A stretch of 64,000 bases of DNA, from positions 186,001 through 250,000 of the forward strand of contig NZ_MSLT01000012.1 of assembly GCF_002149925.1 (NCBI RefSeq), read 5' to 3'. Of this stretch, positions 1 through 8,306 are shown in pieces (positions within the stretch are counted from its first letter, which is position 1; the number at the start of each line of letters is the position of its first letter). The notes under the pieces were generated by a model that did no database searches, was not told the DNA's origin, and saw only the letters and a program-made list of their open reading frames with translations. The stretch comes from Thioflexithrix psekupsensis. Lineage in GTDB: Bacteria > Pseudomonadota > Gammaproteobacteria > Beggiatoales > Beggiatoaceae. A program made the position numbers and the translations under genes.

Positions 1-3000
1 TTTACGGATAAAAAAACTAAAGCTGTCTTTTTTTGGTTGAAACAAACAGAGAAAAATCCCGCACCACGTGAACATGTTTATTTTTGCGGCCAATCTGGCG
101 ATGCTTTAATGAGTAAATTGGCTTCGCTTTGGGTCGATTATTCAGAGTTAAATCATGAGGGTGATTTGTCTTTATTAGAAGTTTTAAAACGACTTAAAAA
201 GGCTTTGGATATTGAACCCGTTACTAAAAAATTCTATGCCGAATTCGCTAATTTATTAGATGAATTTGTGGCGCATATTCACGGCATTCCTCATGAACAT
301 GATAAACGTTGGTATGCGTCGGTTTTGGTGAATCGCATTATGTTTATTTGGTTTTTGCAGAAAAAAGGCTTTTTAGACCATGGTAATCGTGATTATTTAC
401 CCTGTTATTTAAATTTGTTTCAAGAAAAACAAACTGATATTTTTTATCCTCAATTCCTACGAATTTTGTTTTTTGAAGGCTTCGCTAAACCCGCCGCAGA
501 ACGCTCCGAAAAAGCCGCATGTTTGGGGCATATTCCTTATTTGAATGGCGGATTGTTTTTAGAGCATGTTTTAGAAGTGCGTTATCGAGATACGTTAATA
601 ATTCCTGATCAGGCTTTTTTACGGTTGTTTAAATTGTTTGATAATTATTCGTGGAGTTTAGATGATTCGCCGACGGGAAATGATAATGAAATTAATCCTG
701 ATGTCTTAGGTTATATTTTTGAGAAATATATTAATCAAAAAGCCTTCGGTGCTTATTATACGCGACGAGAAATCACTGAATATTTGTCTCAACAAACGAT
801 TCACCGTTTAATTTTAAATCGGCTTAATTCACCTGAAATTCCTGATGTGTGTGAGGCGATTGCTTTTGATGGAATAGATGAATTATTGACGCATCTTGAT
901 GGTTCTTTAAAAAATCGCTTATTGTCTCAAGTATTGCCTACGTTAAAATTACTCGATCCCGCGTGCGGATCGGGCGCGTTTTTGGTCGCGGCAATGAAAA
1001 CTTTAGTGGATATTTATCAAGCCGCTTATGCCACGCATCTTTCTACACATGAATTGTACGAAATTAAAAAGCAAATTATTACGCATAATTTATTCGGTGT
1101 GGATATTATGGATGAAGCCACCGAAATCGCTAAATTACGCTTGTTTTTGGCCTTGGTTGCGTCGGTGGAAAAAGCAGATGATTTAGAGCCTTTGCCTAAT
1201 GTGGATTTTAATATTATGGCGGGGCATTCTTTAATCGGTTTACTTTCGGTGGATGGTAAAGAATTTGATCAGTTTTCTTTGCTTGAAAAAGATAAAGTAT
1301 TGTCTTATTCGCAATTATTAACTGAAAAAAATCGCATGATTGCTTTATATCGAGAAGCAACTTTGTTTAGTAAAGATTTACGGCAATTACGCGAATCAAT
1401 TGAACAAGCCAGAGAAAAAGCGCAATTGGTGTTAAATCAGTTATTGTTAAATGAGTTTAATGCTTTAAAAATTAAATTTGAACAAGCCACTTGGGATGAG
1501 GCGAAAAATAAGGAAGGTAAGCCCATAAAAAGAATATTAACTCTTGCAGATATTGAGCGGTTACGGCCATTTCATTGGGGCTATGAATTTAGCGAGGTTT
1601 TTGCACAAGGCGGCTTTGATGCCATTATCGCTAATCCGCCTTGGGATACTTTTAAGCCGAATGGTAAGGAATTTTTTAGTTCTCATGCAGAATCGATTAG
1701 TAAAAATAAAATGTCTATTAAGGATTTTGAGAAAGAACAAAGCAAATTGTTACAAGATTCCGCGCTTAAAAAAGCATGGTTGGATTATTTAAGTCAATTT
1801 CCATATATCAGTGAGTTTTTACGCAAAACATCACAATTTAAGTTTCAATCCGCGCTCGTTAATGGAAAGAAAACAGGCAGTGATTTGAATTTGTATAAAT
1901 TATTTGTTGAGCAAAGTTTTAATTTATTGCAAAAAGGCGGCGTGTGCGGAATTGTGATTCCCAGTGGAATTTATACCGATTTAGGCGCGACAGGTTTACG
2001 GCATTTGTTGTTTGAAGAGACAAAAATTAATGATTTATTTGGATTAAGCAATGAAAAATTTATTTTTGATGGCATTCATCATTCTTTTAAATTTTGTTTA
2101 TTAACTTTTGAAAAAGGTTTAAAAACCACTGATTTTTATTCAGCTTTTCGGATAAATCCAAGAGAAGCAATTAAAATTGATAAATTGCTTGATTTTCTAC
2201 ATGATAGAAATGAGCATGTTAAATTATCTGTTGATTTAGTTAAAAAATTATCTCCAGATTCTCACTCCATTATGGAGTTTAAATCAATATTAGATGTGCG
2301 AATTGCCGAGAAAATGTTGCGTTTTCCGCTATTAGGAGAATCGTTAGATAACACTTGGAATTTAAAATTAACTCGTGAATTTGATATGACTAACGACAGT
2401 CATTTATTTAAAACTGAATCAGGCGCGGGACGCTTGCCGCTTTATGAAGGTAAAATGATTCACCAATTCACGCATTTATGGGGAAATGCAAAATATTGGC
2501 TTGATGAACAAGAAACAAGACAAACTTTATTGGGTAAAAAACCAGATAATGGGCAGTTATTGGATTATCAAAATTATCGTTTAGGATTTCGACGAATTGC
2601 AAGCAGTACAAACGAACGAGCAATGATCGCAACCATTCTACCTAAAAATAACTTTGCTTCAGAATCTTTTAATCTTTCTGAGGGGCAATTTTTAGAAAAT
2701 TCAGAATTGCTATTTTTAGTTTCTGTATTTAATAGTTTTGTTTTTGACTACTTTCTGAGACAAAAAATTTCTGCAAATTTAAATATGTTTTATGTTTATC
2801 AAATGCCCGTTCCTCGCCTAACTGCAAACGATGCTATTTTTAAAGAAATCGTTTATCGTGCGGCGTGTTTAATTTGCACCACGACGGAATTTGACGACTT
2901 AAAAAACACCCTAAACCAACAATCAATTAAAGCTATTACAGCCGCTATTGATCCCGACACTCGCCTACAACTCCGCGCCGAATTAGATGCCATTATCGCC

Positions 3001-3126
3001 CATTTATACGGCCTGACAGAACACGAATTGCAACATGTTTTAAATAGTTTTCCCCTCATTGAAGAACGGTTTAAAAAAATGATTTTAAGTGAATTTTTAA
3101 AAACAGAACAACATCTTTTTGTCTGA
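1..3126 (+). CDS. Eco57I-like adenine-specific DNA methyltransferase / type IIG-like restriction-modification protein (5' end cut by window)
   Basis: The frame is open from base 1, so the start lies outside the window; an internal TTG at 37 is not a credible start. About 1041 residues are visible. Around residue 317 is the SAM-binding motif DPACGSGAF, and around residue 545 the catalytic motif NPPW typical of N6-adenine methyltransferases of the Eco57I/TaqI type. The long region before motif I and the region after about 700 fit the helical N-terminal and target-recognition parts of single-chain type IIG/IIL enzymes. No clear PD-(D/E)XK nuclease motif is visible in the part I can read, and it could lie upstream. 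It probably methylates, and possibly restricts, DNA. The stop codon falls at the edge of a relic of the 191-bp repeat family. The exact subclass is unsure. Confidence 0.8.
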   Translation, partial: FTDKKTKAVFFWLKQTEKNPAPREHVYFCGQSGDALMSKLASLWVDYSELNHEGDLSLLEVLKRLKKALDIEPVTKKFYAEFANLLDEFVAHIHGIPHEHDKRWYASVLVNRIMFIWFLQKKGFLDHGNRDYLPCYLNLFQEKQTDIFYPQFLRILFFEGFAKPAAERSEKAACLGHIPYLNGGLFLEHVLEVRYRDTLIIPDQAFLRLFKLFDNYSWSLDDSPTGNDNEINPDVLGYIFEKYINQKAFGAYYTRREITEYLSQQTIHRLILNRLNSPEIPDVCEAIAFDGIDELLTHLDGSLKNRLLSQVLPTLKLLDPACGSGAFLVAAMKTLVDIYQAAYATHLSTHELYEIKKQIITHNLFGVDIMDEATEIAKLRLFLALVASVEKADDLEPLPNVDFNIMAGHSLIGLLSVDGKEFDQFSLLEKDKVLSYSQLLTEKNRMIALYREATLFSKDLRQLRESIEQAREKAQLVLNQLLLNEFNALKIKFEQATWDEAKNKEGKPIKRILTLADIERLRPFHWGYEFSEVFAQGGFDAIIANPPWDTFKPNGKEFFSSHAESISKNKMSIKDFEKEQSKLLQDSALKKAWLDYLSQFPYISEFLRKTSQFKFQSALVNGKKTGSDLNLYKLFVEQSFNLLQKGGVCGIVIPSGIYTDLGATGLRHLLFEETKINDLFGLSNEKFIFDGIHHSFKFCLLTFEKGLKTTDFYSAFRINPREAIKIDKLLDFLHDRNEHVKLSVDLVKKLSPDSHSIMEFKSILDVRIAEKMLRFPLLGESLDNTWNLKLTREFDMTNDSHLFKTESGAGRLPLYEGKMIHQFTHLWGNAKYWLDEQETRQTLLGKKPDNGQLLDYQNYRLGFRRIASSTNERAMIATILPKNNFASESFNLSEGQFLENSELLFLVSVFNSFVFDYFLRQKISANLNMFYVYQMPVPRLTANDAIFKEIVYRAACLICTTTEFDDLKNTLNQQSIKAITAAIDPDTRLQLRAELDAIIAHLYGLTEHELQHVLNSFPLIEERFKKMILSEFLKTEQHLFV

Positions 3127-3128
3127 AT

Positions 3129-3152
3129 CAGAATTAAAGAATAAAAAATCTG
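3129..3152 (-). repeat. Relic of the 191-bp MITE-like family
   Basis: These 24 bases are identical, in reverse orientation, to an internal segment of the full element at 3521-3711. The flanking bases from about 3120 also resemble its inner inverted repeat, with an internal deletion. It lies between the stop of the methyltransferase gene and the antitoxin ribosome-binding site. Confidence 0.6.
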
Positions 3153-3184
3153 CTTTGAAAATTCTTTGCCAAAAGGAAATAAAC

Positions 3185-3391
3185 ATGAAAAATATTTACT
3201 TAGAAGTGGATGAACAAGCCTATGAAACAATTTTAGCGTTTATCAAACTTCTCCCTCCCCAACGTTGTAGAGTTATTGAAGAAGAAAATGATGATTTAAC
3301 AGAAGAAGAAATCACTCATATTAACAATTGCCGCGCCGAAATTGCACAAGGCGATTATAGTCAATTTGATGAATGGGAAATGGTCAAATGA
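3185..3391 (+). CDS. Small RelB-like antitoxin of a type II toxin-antitoxin pair
   Basis: A 68-residue acidic protein. The ATG at 3185 is chosen because AAAGGAAAT precedes it at good distance; the open frame runs further upstream only into repeat-derived sequence. The C-terminal pattern (NNCRAEIAQGDYSQFDEWEMVK in two short blocks) is typical of antitoxins that precede RelE/ParE-type toxins. Its stop overlaps the ATG of the next frame (ATGA, 3388-3391), the usual translational coupling in such modules. The partner toxin is truncated by a mobile element, so this may now be an orphan antitoxin. The family call rests on size, composition and context. Confidence 0.65.
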   Translation: MKNIYLEVDEQAYETILAFIKLLPPQRCRVIEEENDDLTEEEITHINNCRAEIAQGDYSQFDEWEMVK

Positions 3392-3543
3392 GTTATCGTT
3401 TGCTACTTCATAAAACAGTGACTAAATTTATTCAAAAATGTCAAGAAAAACAACAACAAGAAATAGGCAAAAAATTTGAGTTGCTAAAAGAAAATCCTTA
3501 TGATCATCCGCAACTAGATATACCAAAAAGATATGATTCATAG
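3388..3543 (+). pseudogene. Truncated RelE-like toxin, interrupted by a MITE-like element
   Basis: The frame begins MSYRLLLHKTVTKF, overlaps the antitoxin stop by 4 bp and reads about 44 native residues before entering the element at 3521, ending at a TAG inside it (51 codons). RelE-family toxins are about 85-90 residues, and the C-terminal half with its core strands and catalytic residues is missing. Rejoining the flanks at the TA target gives only about six more codons (SKREQ then stop), so the 3' part was probably lost by deletion before or with the insertion. The product is most likely inactive. Confidence 0.65.
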
Positions 3544-3711
3544 AATCCTTAATTTGTCAGAATCAGAATTTACAGACACAAAAATTTTCAAAATTTATTC
3601 TTGTAAGTCGTTTATTTTAAACAGATTTTTTATTCTTTAATTCTGAAAATCTTAAAATTCTGTAAATTCTGATTCTGACAGAAAAATTTTATGAATGACT
3701 TAATTTTGGTA
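3521..3711 (+). mobile_element. MITE-like element, copy 1 (191 bp)
   Basis: Bounded by TACCAAAA and TTTTGGTA with TA duplicated on both sides (3519-3520 and 3712-3713). It shares the internal 22-bp inverted repeat and overall sequence with the copies at 46600, 47908 and 60763. It has no coding capacity. The TA target and short terminal repeats suggest mobilisation by an IS630/Tc1-type transposase elsewhere in the genome (inference). It cuts the toxin reading frame. Confidence 0.85.
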
Positions 3712-3807
3712 TAGCAAGAGAGAGCAGTAGAAATGTGAAAAATCTAAATAATTTTAGTGGCCGAATATTTTTGCTTAACGACTTATCACTGGATTAAGGA
3801 ATGAATG

Positions 3808-4641
3808 ATGAAATTACCATTTACCAAAATGCAAGGATTAGGCAATGACTTTGTCGTGATCGAATCATTGACCACTCCGCGAGAACTCACACCAGAACAA
3901 ATTCGTTTCCTAGCCAATCGTCATTTTGGCGTGGGTTGCGATCAGGTCTTGTGGGTGGGCGCGAGTGAACAGGAAGGCGTGGATTTTACGTATCGTATTT
4001 TTAATGCCGACGGTGGAGAAGTATTTCAATGTGGCAATGGTGTACGTTGTTTTGCGCGTTACGTGTTTGACAAAGGCTTCACCACAAAAACAAATTGTGT
4101 AGTACAAACTAAAGCGGGTATTATGCGTCCTGTATTAGAGCCAGATGGTTTAGTGACCGTAGAAATGGGACAAGCGCGTTTTTTACCCGCCCAAATTCCC
4201 CTGCGCACTTCAGAACAAGCCACCCGCTACCAATTGGATGTCGCGGGAGAAACGGTAGAATTTGGTGCCGTGTCTTTGGGTAATCCTCATGCAGTGTTAC
4301 AAGTGGATTCCGTAGACACCGCGCCTGTGGACAGTTTAGGACGTTTGTTAGAATCACATCGTTTTTTTCCCGAACGGGTCAATGTGGGTTTTATGGAGGT
4401 AATATCTGCGTCAGACATTCGTTTACGGGTATTTGAGCGCGGCGTGGGCGAAACGTTAGCGTGTGGCAGTGGCGCGTGTGCGGCGGTGATCATTGGGCGT
4501 TTATGGTCAAAATTGTCAGACACCGTAACGGTACAACTCCGTGGCGGAGAATTACGTATTCGATGGTCAGGAGACATCAACAGCCCTATTTGGATGACAG
4601 GCCCCGCAGTGACCGTATTTGAAGGAGTCATTGAACTGTAA
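3808..4641 (+). CDS. dapF: Diaminopimelate epimerase
   Basis: Converts LL- to meso-diaminopimelate for lysine and peptidoglycan synthesis, in the cytoplasm. The N-terminal KMQGLGNDFVVI signature is present, and both catalytic cysteines are visible in QCGNGVRC and ETLACGSGAC. The 277-residue length is normal for the family. Two adjacent ATGs occur at 3805 and 3808; the second is better spaced from the AAGGA at 3796. It stands alone between the damaged toxin-antitoxin pair and the hydrogenase cluster, with no partner of the lysine pathway nearby. Confidence 0.95.
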   Translation: MKLPFTKMQGLGNDFVVIESLTTPRELTPEQIRFLANRHFGVGCDQVLWVGASEQEGVDFTYRIFNADGGEVFQCGNGVRCFARYVFDKGFTTKTNCVVQTKAGIMRPVLEPDGLVTVEMGQARFLPAQIPLRTSEQATRYQLDVAGETVEFGAVSLGNPHAVLQVDSVDTAPVDSLGRLLESHRFFPERVNVGFMEVISASDIRLRVFERGVGETLACGSGACAAVIIGRLWSKLSDTVTVQLRGGELRIRWSGDINSPIWMTGPAVTVFEGVIEL

Positions 4642-4783
4642 GGTTCTGCTTGGCATCCCCTTAACCCACCGTTTAAACAATAAAAATTTCTTATTTTTCC
4701 AAAATAAGGCTATGATCAGAGGTAAATATTAGTATTTTGGAATGTTAGAAAATAATTATTCTATCTGTCAATAAGGAGCTTTT

Positions 4784-5206
4784 ATGTCTCTGGAAGACAT
4801 CCCTGTTAGTGTAGAACGTTCAATCTCTCCCGCTTATTTTTCTACGGGTAACACCCTGCCGTTGTTGCATGAAATCAGTCACGCTTTAGCCCGCCTGTTG
4901 CGAGAAAATGAGCCGACCGTGCTGGATTTGCGTAGTTTACCGTTATCCCCGGCTGATGATGAACAATTACGCCAACATTTAGGTGTGGGCGAAATTACGG
5001 TGCAATTAGACAGTTTAGGAAAAAGTGAAATTTGGGAAACGCAATTTCCTGCGGTATGGTGGATTGAACACTTTAATGATCACAATGAACTGATGGGGCG
5101 TTATTTAGAAATAAACTGGATACCTGCCATTATTCAAGCTCCTCCTGAAGATGTTGAAGAGGGCTTAATGCGTTTGCAAGAAAAACTATTAAATAATAAT
5201 AATTAG
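4784..5206 (+). CDS. HupH/HyaF-like hydrogenase expression factor, C-terminal domain only
   Basis: A 140-residue protein matching the C-terminal conserved region of the HupH/HyaF family, seen in the run LGVGEITVQLDSLGK and the following ETQFPAVWWIEH segment. HupH/HyaF proteins, normally about 280 residues, help assemble the small subunit of membrane-bound [NiFe] hydrogenases. Here only the C-terminal half is encoded, with a good AAGGAG ribosome-binding site before the ATG, so the short form looks genuine rather than broken. It directly precedes the hydrogenase small-subunit gene by 69 bp and probably shares its transcript. Confidence 0.75.
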   Translation: MSLEDIPVSVERSISPAYFSTGNTLPLLHEISHALARLLRENEPTVLDLRSLPLSPADDEQLRQHLGVGEITVQLDSLGKSEIWETQFPAVWWIEHFNDHNELMGRYLEINWIPAIIQAPPEDVEEGLMRLQEKLLNNNN

Positions 5207-5275
5207 GACATTGTGATTTATCTTTATTTTAAACCCTAACCCTGACCGTCAACTCATTATTTCATAGGAGGAACT

Positions 5276-6370
5276 ATGGTCACAAAAACCATCGGGGAAC
5301 ACTTGCGAAGTCAAGGAATTAGCCGCCGAGGTTTCTTGAAATTCTGTACGGGCATGGCATCGATGATGGCGTTACCGCCGTCAATGGTGCCGAGAATCGT
5401 ACAAGCAATGGAAAACACGCCCAGACCTTCAGTGATCTGGTTATCTTTTCAAGAATGTACAGGCTGTACGGAATCTATTACTCGTTCTGCAAGTCCCACC
5501 TTAGAAAGTCTAATTTTTGATAGCATTTCTCTTGATTATCATCACACCTTATTTGCTGCTTCTGGTGATGGCGCGGAACATGCGCGTGAAGAAGCCATGC
5601 AAAAGCATAAAGGCGAATATTTATTGATCGTGGATGGTTCAATTCCGTTGGGAAATCCGGGTTATTCTACTGTTGCGGGCGAGAGCAATCTGGACATATT
5701 GAAACACGTGGCAAAAGATGCGGCGGCGATTATTGCGATTGGGACGTGTGCGGCCTATGGCGGCATTCCCAAAGCCAACCCTAATCCCACTGGTGCGGTT
5801 TCTGTCGAAGATATTATTAAAGACAAGCCGATTATTAATATTCCCGGTTGTCCTCCGATTCCCGTTGTGATGACAGCGACAATTGTGCAGTTGGTTGCTT
5901 TTGGATTACCTGCAATGGAATTGGATCATTTGAAGCGTCCGTTGTCGTTTTTTGGGCAGAATATTCATGATCGTTGTTATCGTCGTCCGTTTTACGATAA
6001 AGGTTTATTTGCGGAAACGTTTGACGATGAGGGCGCGAAACGGGGGTGGTGTTTATACAAAGTGGGTTGTAAAGGCCCCACCACGTACAACGCTTGTGCG
6101 ACAACAAAGTGGAATGGGGGCGTGAGCTTTCCGATTGAAGCGGGACATGGTTGTTTGGGTTGTTCTGAGCCGAATTTCTGGGATGCGGGCAGTTTTTACA
6201 AAGCCTTATCCGTGCCAATCTCCGATATTCCGCGCACAGTGGCTTATGGTGCGGCGGCGGGGGCGGCGATTGGTTTGGGTGCGGCGGCATTAAATGCCCA
6301 GAAAAAAGCCAAAGCCGTCTCACAACGTGAAGTCGTCACGATCAATGACTTAGAACGGGAGGAGAAATGA
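5276..6370 (+). CDS. [NiFe] hydrogenase small subunit, Isp-associated type (HynS/HupS-like)
   Basis: 364-residue small subunit of an uptake-type [NiFe] hydrogenase. A twin-arginine signal (SRRGFLKF, residues about 17-24) directs the folded heterodimer across the membrane. Iron-sulfur ligands are visible in ECTGCTES, GTCAAYGG and PGCPP, with further Cys/His ligands in the C-terminal half. A hydrophobic Gly/Ala-rich stretch near the C-terminus could be a membrane anchor. A strong AGGAGG precedes the ATG. The gene is followed by isp1 and isp2 rather than directly by the large subunit, the order known from the Thiocapsa roseopersicina hyn operon. The stop overlaps the isp1 start by 4 bp. Confidence 0.92.
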   Translation: MVTKTIGEHLRSQGISRRGFLKFCTGMASMMALPPSMVPRIVQAMENTPRPSVIWLSFQECTGCTESITRSASPTLESLIFDSISLDYHHTLFAASGDGAEHAREEAMQKHKGEYLLIVDGSIPLGNPGYSTVAGESNLDILKHVAKDAAAIIAIGTCAAYGGIPKANPNPTGAVSVEDIIKDKPIINIPGCPPIPVVMTATIVQLVAFGLPAMELDHLKRPLSFFGQNIHDRCYRRPFYDKGLFAETFDDEGAKRGWCLYKVGCKGPTTYNACATTKWNGGVSFPIEAGHGCLGCSEPNFWDAGSFYKALSVPISDIPRTVAYGAAAGAAIGLGAAALNAQKKAKAVSQREVVTINDLEREEK

Positions 6371-7029
6371 GTAACGTTGACTTCTTGATATGGGTTCGTG
6401 GCACAGGATTTGAGATTGCCTTTATTATTTTTGCGATGGGCATGTTATGGCGCGTGTTAGAAATTGTTTTAATGGGGAGAAAGCCAGATTATTCCGAACC
6501 GCGTCCCGGTAATCCTGTTCTGGGTGGATTAACCACTGTTTTTACCCGCACCGTGTCGGCAAAAGGAACTTTTGATAAAGCCCTTTTAACGGTGGTATTG
6601 GGTTATGTTTTTCATATTGGATTTTTTATTATCCTATTGCTTTATATTCCTCATATTTTGTTTTTTGAGAGCGTTTTAGGTTTTTCGTGGCCGGGTTTAC
6701 CGTCGCCGATAGTGGATGCCATTACGGTAATGACTTTATTGGCTTTATTGTGGGTGTTAATTCGTCGGGTAACGGATCCGTTATTGCGCTTTTTATCGAC
6801 TCCGCAAGATTATCTGGTATGGTTTTTAACGTTTCTGCCGATTTTAACGGGTTATATGGCATATCATCATTTGGCTTTGCCTTATATCACGATGTTAGCG
6901 ATTCATTTATTAAGCGTGCAGTTGCTGATGATTGCGTTTCCTTTTACTAAATTAATGCACGCGGTTACGTTATTTATAGCCCGTTATTACAACGGTTATA
7001 TGAACGCCAGAAAAGGAGTAAAAGTATGA
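6367..7029 (+). CDS. isp1: Isp1, NarI-like membrane cytochrome b subunit
   Basis: A 220-residue integral membrane protein with about five hydrophobic segments, resembling the gamma subunit (NarI) of nitrate reductase and HdrE. Several His residues in or near the helices could bind heme b. In Isp-type hydrogenases it is thought to take electrons from the small subunit and pass them to Isp2 or to quinone. It overlaps both neighbours by 4 bp (ATGA), which indicates translational coupling. The name rests on gene order plus membrane topology. Confidence 0.85.
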   Translation: MSNVDFLIWVRGTGFEIAFIIFAMGMLWRVLEIVLMGRKPDYSEPRPGNPVLGGLTTVFTRTVSAKGTFDKALLTVVLGYVFHIGFFIILLLYIPHILFFESVLGFSWPGLPSPIVDAITVMTLLALLWVLIRRVTDPLLRFLSTPQDYLVWFLTFLPILTGYMAYHHLALPYITMLAIHLLSVQLLMIAFPFTKLMHAVTLFIARYYNGYMNARKGVKV

Positions 7030-8306
7030 GCGCGGCCAGTTTTGAACGGGGTTATAATGCGTTAAAAGCCCAAATTGATGCGCCCATTGCCAGTTATTTC
7101 CAAAGTTGTGTGCATTGTGGCATTTGTGCGTCGGCTTGTTTATTTTATGAAGAGACGAAAGACCCTAAATATACTCCCATTCATAAATTAGAACCGATGC
7201 GTAAAGTATGGGAGCAAGAATATACCTTATGGGGACGTTTAATGTCGGCGGTTGGTTTGCGTAAGAAACTGACTGATGACGAATTAGCCGAGTGGCAGGA
7301 ATTGATTTATAACTCTTGTACCTTATGTGGACGTTGTTCGCTGGTGTGTCCGGTGGGCAATGACATTGTGTACATGGTGCGACGCATTCGGGAAGGCATG
7401 GTGGCCGCGGGTCACGCGCCTGAAGGCTTGATCGGCGCGTCGAAACGTGCGGTGACGATTGGCAGCCCGATGGGGGTGCGTTTGCCTGCTTTGGAAGCGC
7501 AAATTAAACGCTTAGAAAAATCCACTGATCTGAAGATTAATATGGATAAATCAGATGTGGATTATTTGGTGTTATTGTCATCAATGGAAATTATGAATTT
7601 CCCTGAGTATTTAGAAGCGATTGCCCGCATTATGCGCCATGCAGGAAAATCTTGGACATTGAGCAGTAAAGCCTTTGAAGCGACGAATAGCGGCATTCAA
7701 ATTGGTTCTTTCGATATTGCCAAAGAATTGGTGTCAAGAGTGGTGAATGCGGCCGAAGAATTGCGCGTGAAAACGGTGATTAGTCCAGAATGCGGCCATG
7801 CTTATACGGCAATTCGTTGGGAAGGACCTAATTTAATGGGGCGGCCGTTTAAATTTAAAGTCCAACATATTTTAGAAGTATTGGACGATTTGCGTGAGCA
7901 AGGTTTGTTAAAAACAGAAGGTTTTGCCGAAGGGCGCATGACATTCCATGATCCGTGTCAATTGGTGCGGCGCGGCGGGGTAGAAGAACCGCCACGGCGT
8001 TTAATGAACATGGTGGTAAAAGACTTTGTGGAAATGCCTGACGCGGGCAAATGGAACTGGTGTTGTGGTGGAGGCGGCGGCGTTTCTTCTAATGAAGATG
8101 CTGAAGAATTGCGCACTAAAGCTTTTAAGATTAAAGTCGATCAAATTAAGCCATTAAAAGTGGATAAATTGGTGACGGCGTGCGCGAATTGTCGCATTAT
8201 TTTTGAAGAAGGCTTAGAAGCCTATCAAATGGAGGATTTACCCGTGATCGGTTTGACGGAAATGTTAGCCGAACATTTAGTTGAAACGAAAGGAGAAAGC
8301 GCATGA
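7026..8306 (+). CDS. isp2: Isp2, HdrD/GlpC-like iron-sulfur protein
   Basis: A 426-residue soluble protein with two 4Fe-4S ferredoxin-type motifs near residues 28-40 (CVHCGICASAC) and 98-110 (CTLCGRCSLVC), followed by CCG domains. The second half has HDPCQL, WCCGGGGGV and CANC, typical cysteines of heterodisulfide reductase HdrD/GlpC. In Isp hydrogenases Isp2 is the cytoplasmic partner of Isp1 and may link hydrogen oxidation to sulfur or thiol metabolism (inference from the HdrD similarity). It overlaps isp1 and the large-subunit gene by 4 bp each. Confidence 0.87.
   Translation: MSAASFERGYNALKAQIDAPIASYFQSCVHCGICASACLFYEETKDPKYTPIHKLEPMRKVWEQEYTLWGRLMSAVGLRKKLTDDELAEWQELIYNSCTLCGRCSLVCPVGNDIVYMVRRIREGMVAAGHAPEGLIGASKRAVTIGSPMGVRLPALEAQIKRLEKSTDLKINMDKSDVDYLVLLSSMEIMNFPEYLEAIARIMRHAGKSWTLSSKAFEATNSGIQIGSFDIAKELVSRVVNAAEELRVKTVISPECGHAYTAIRWEGPNLMGRPFKFKVQHILEVLDDLREQGLLKTEGFAEGRMTFHDPCQLVRRGGVEEPPRRLMNMVVKDFVEMPDAGKWNWCCGGGGGVSSNEDAEELRTKAFKIKVDQIKPLKVDKLVTACANCRIIFEEGLEAYQMEDLPVIGLTEMLAEHLVETKGESA

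Noticed and set aside
4650-4680. Sigma-54 promoter before the hydrogenase cluster
   Set aside because: TTGGCAT is present, but the TTGC partner at the right distance is missing.
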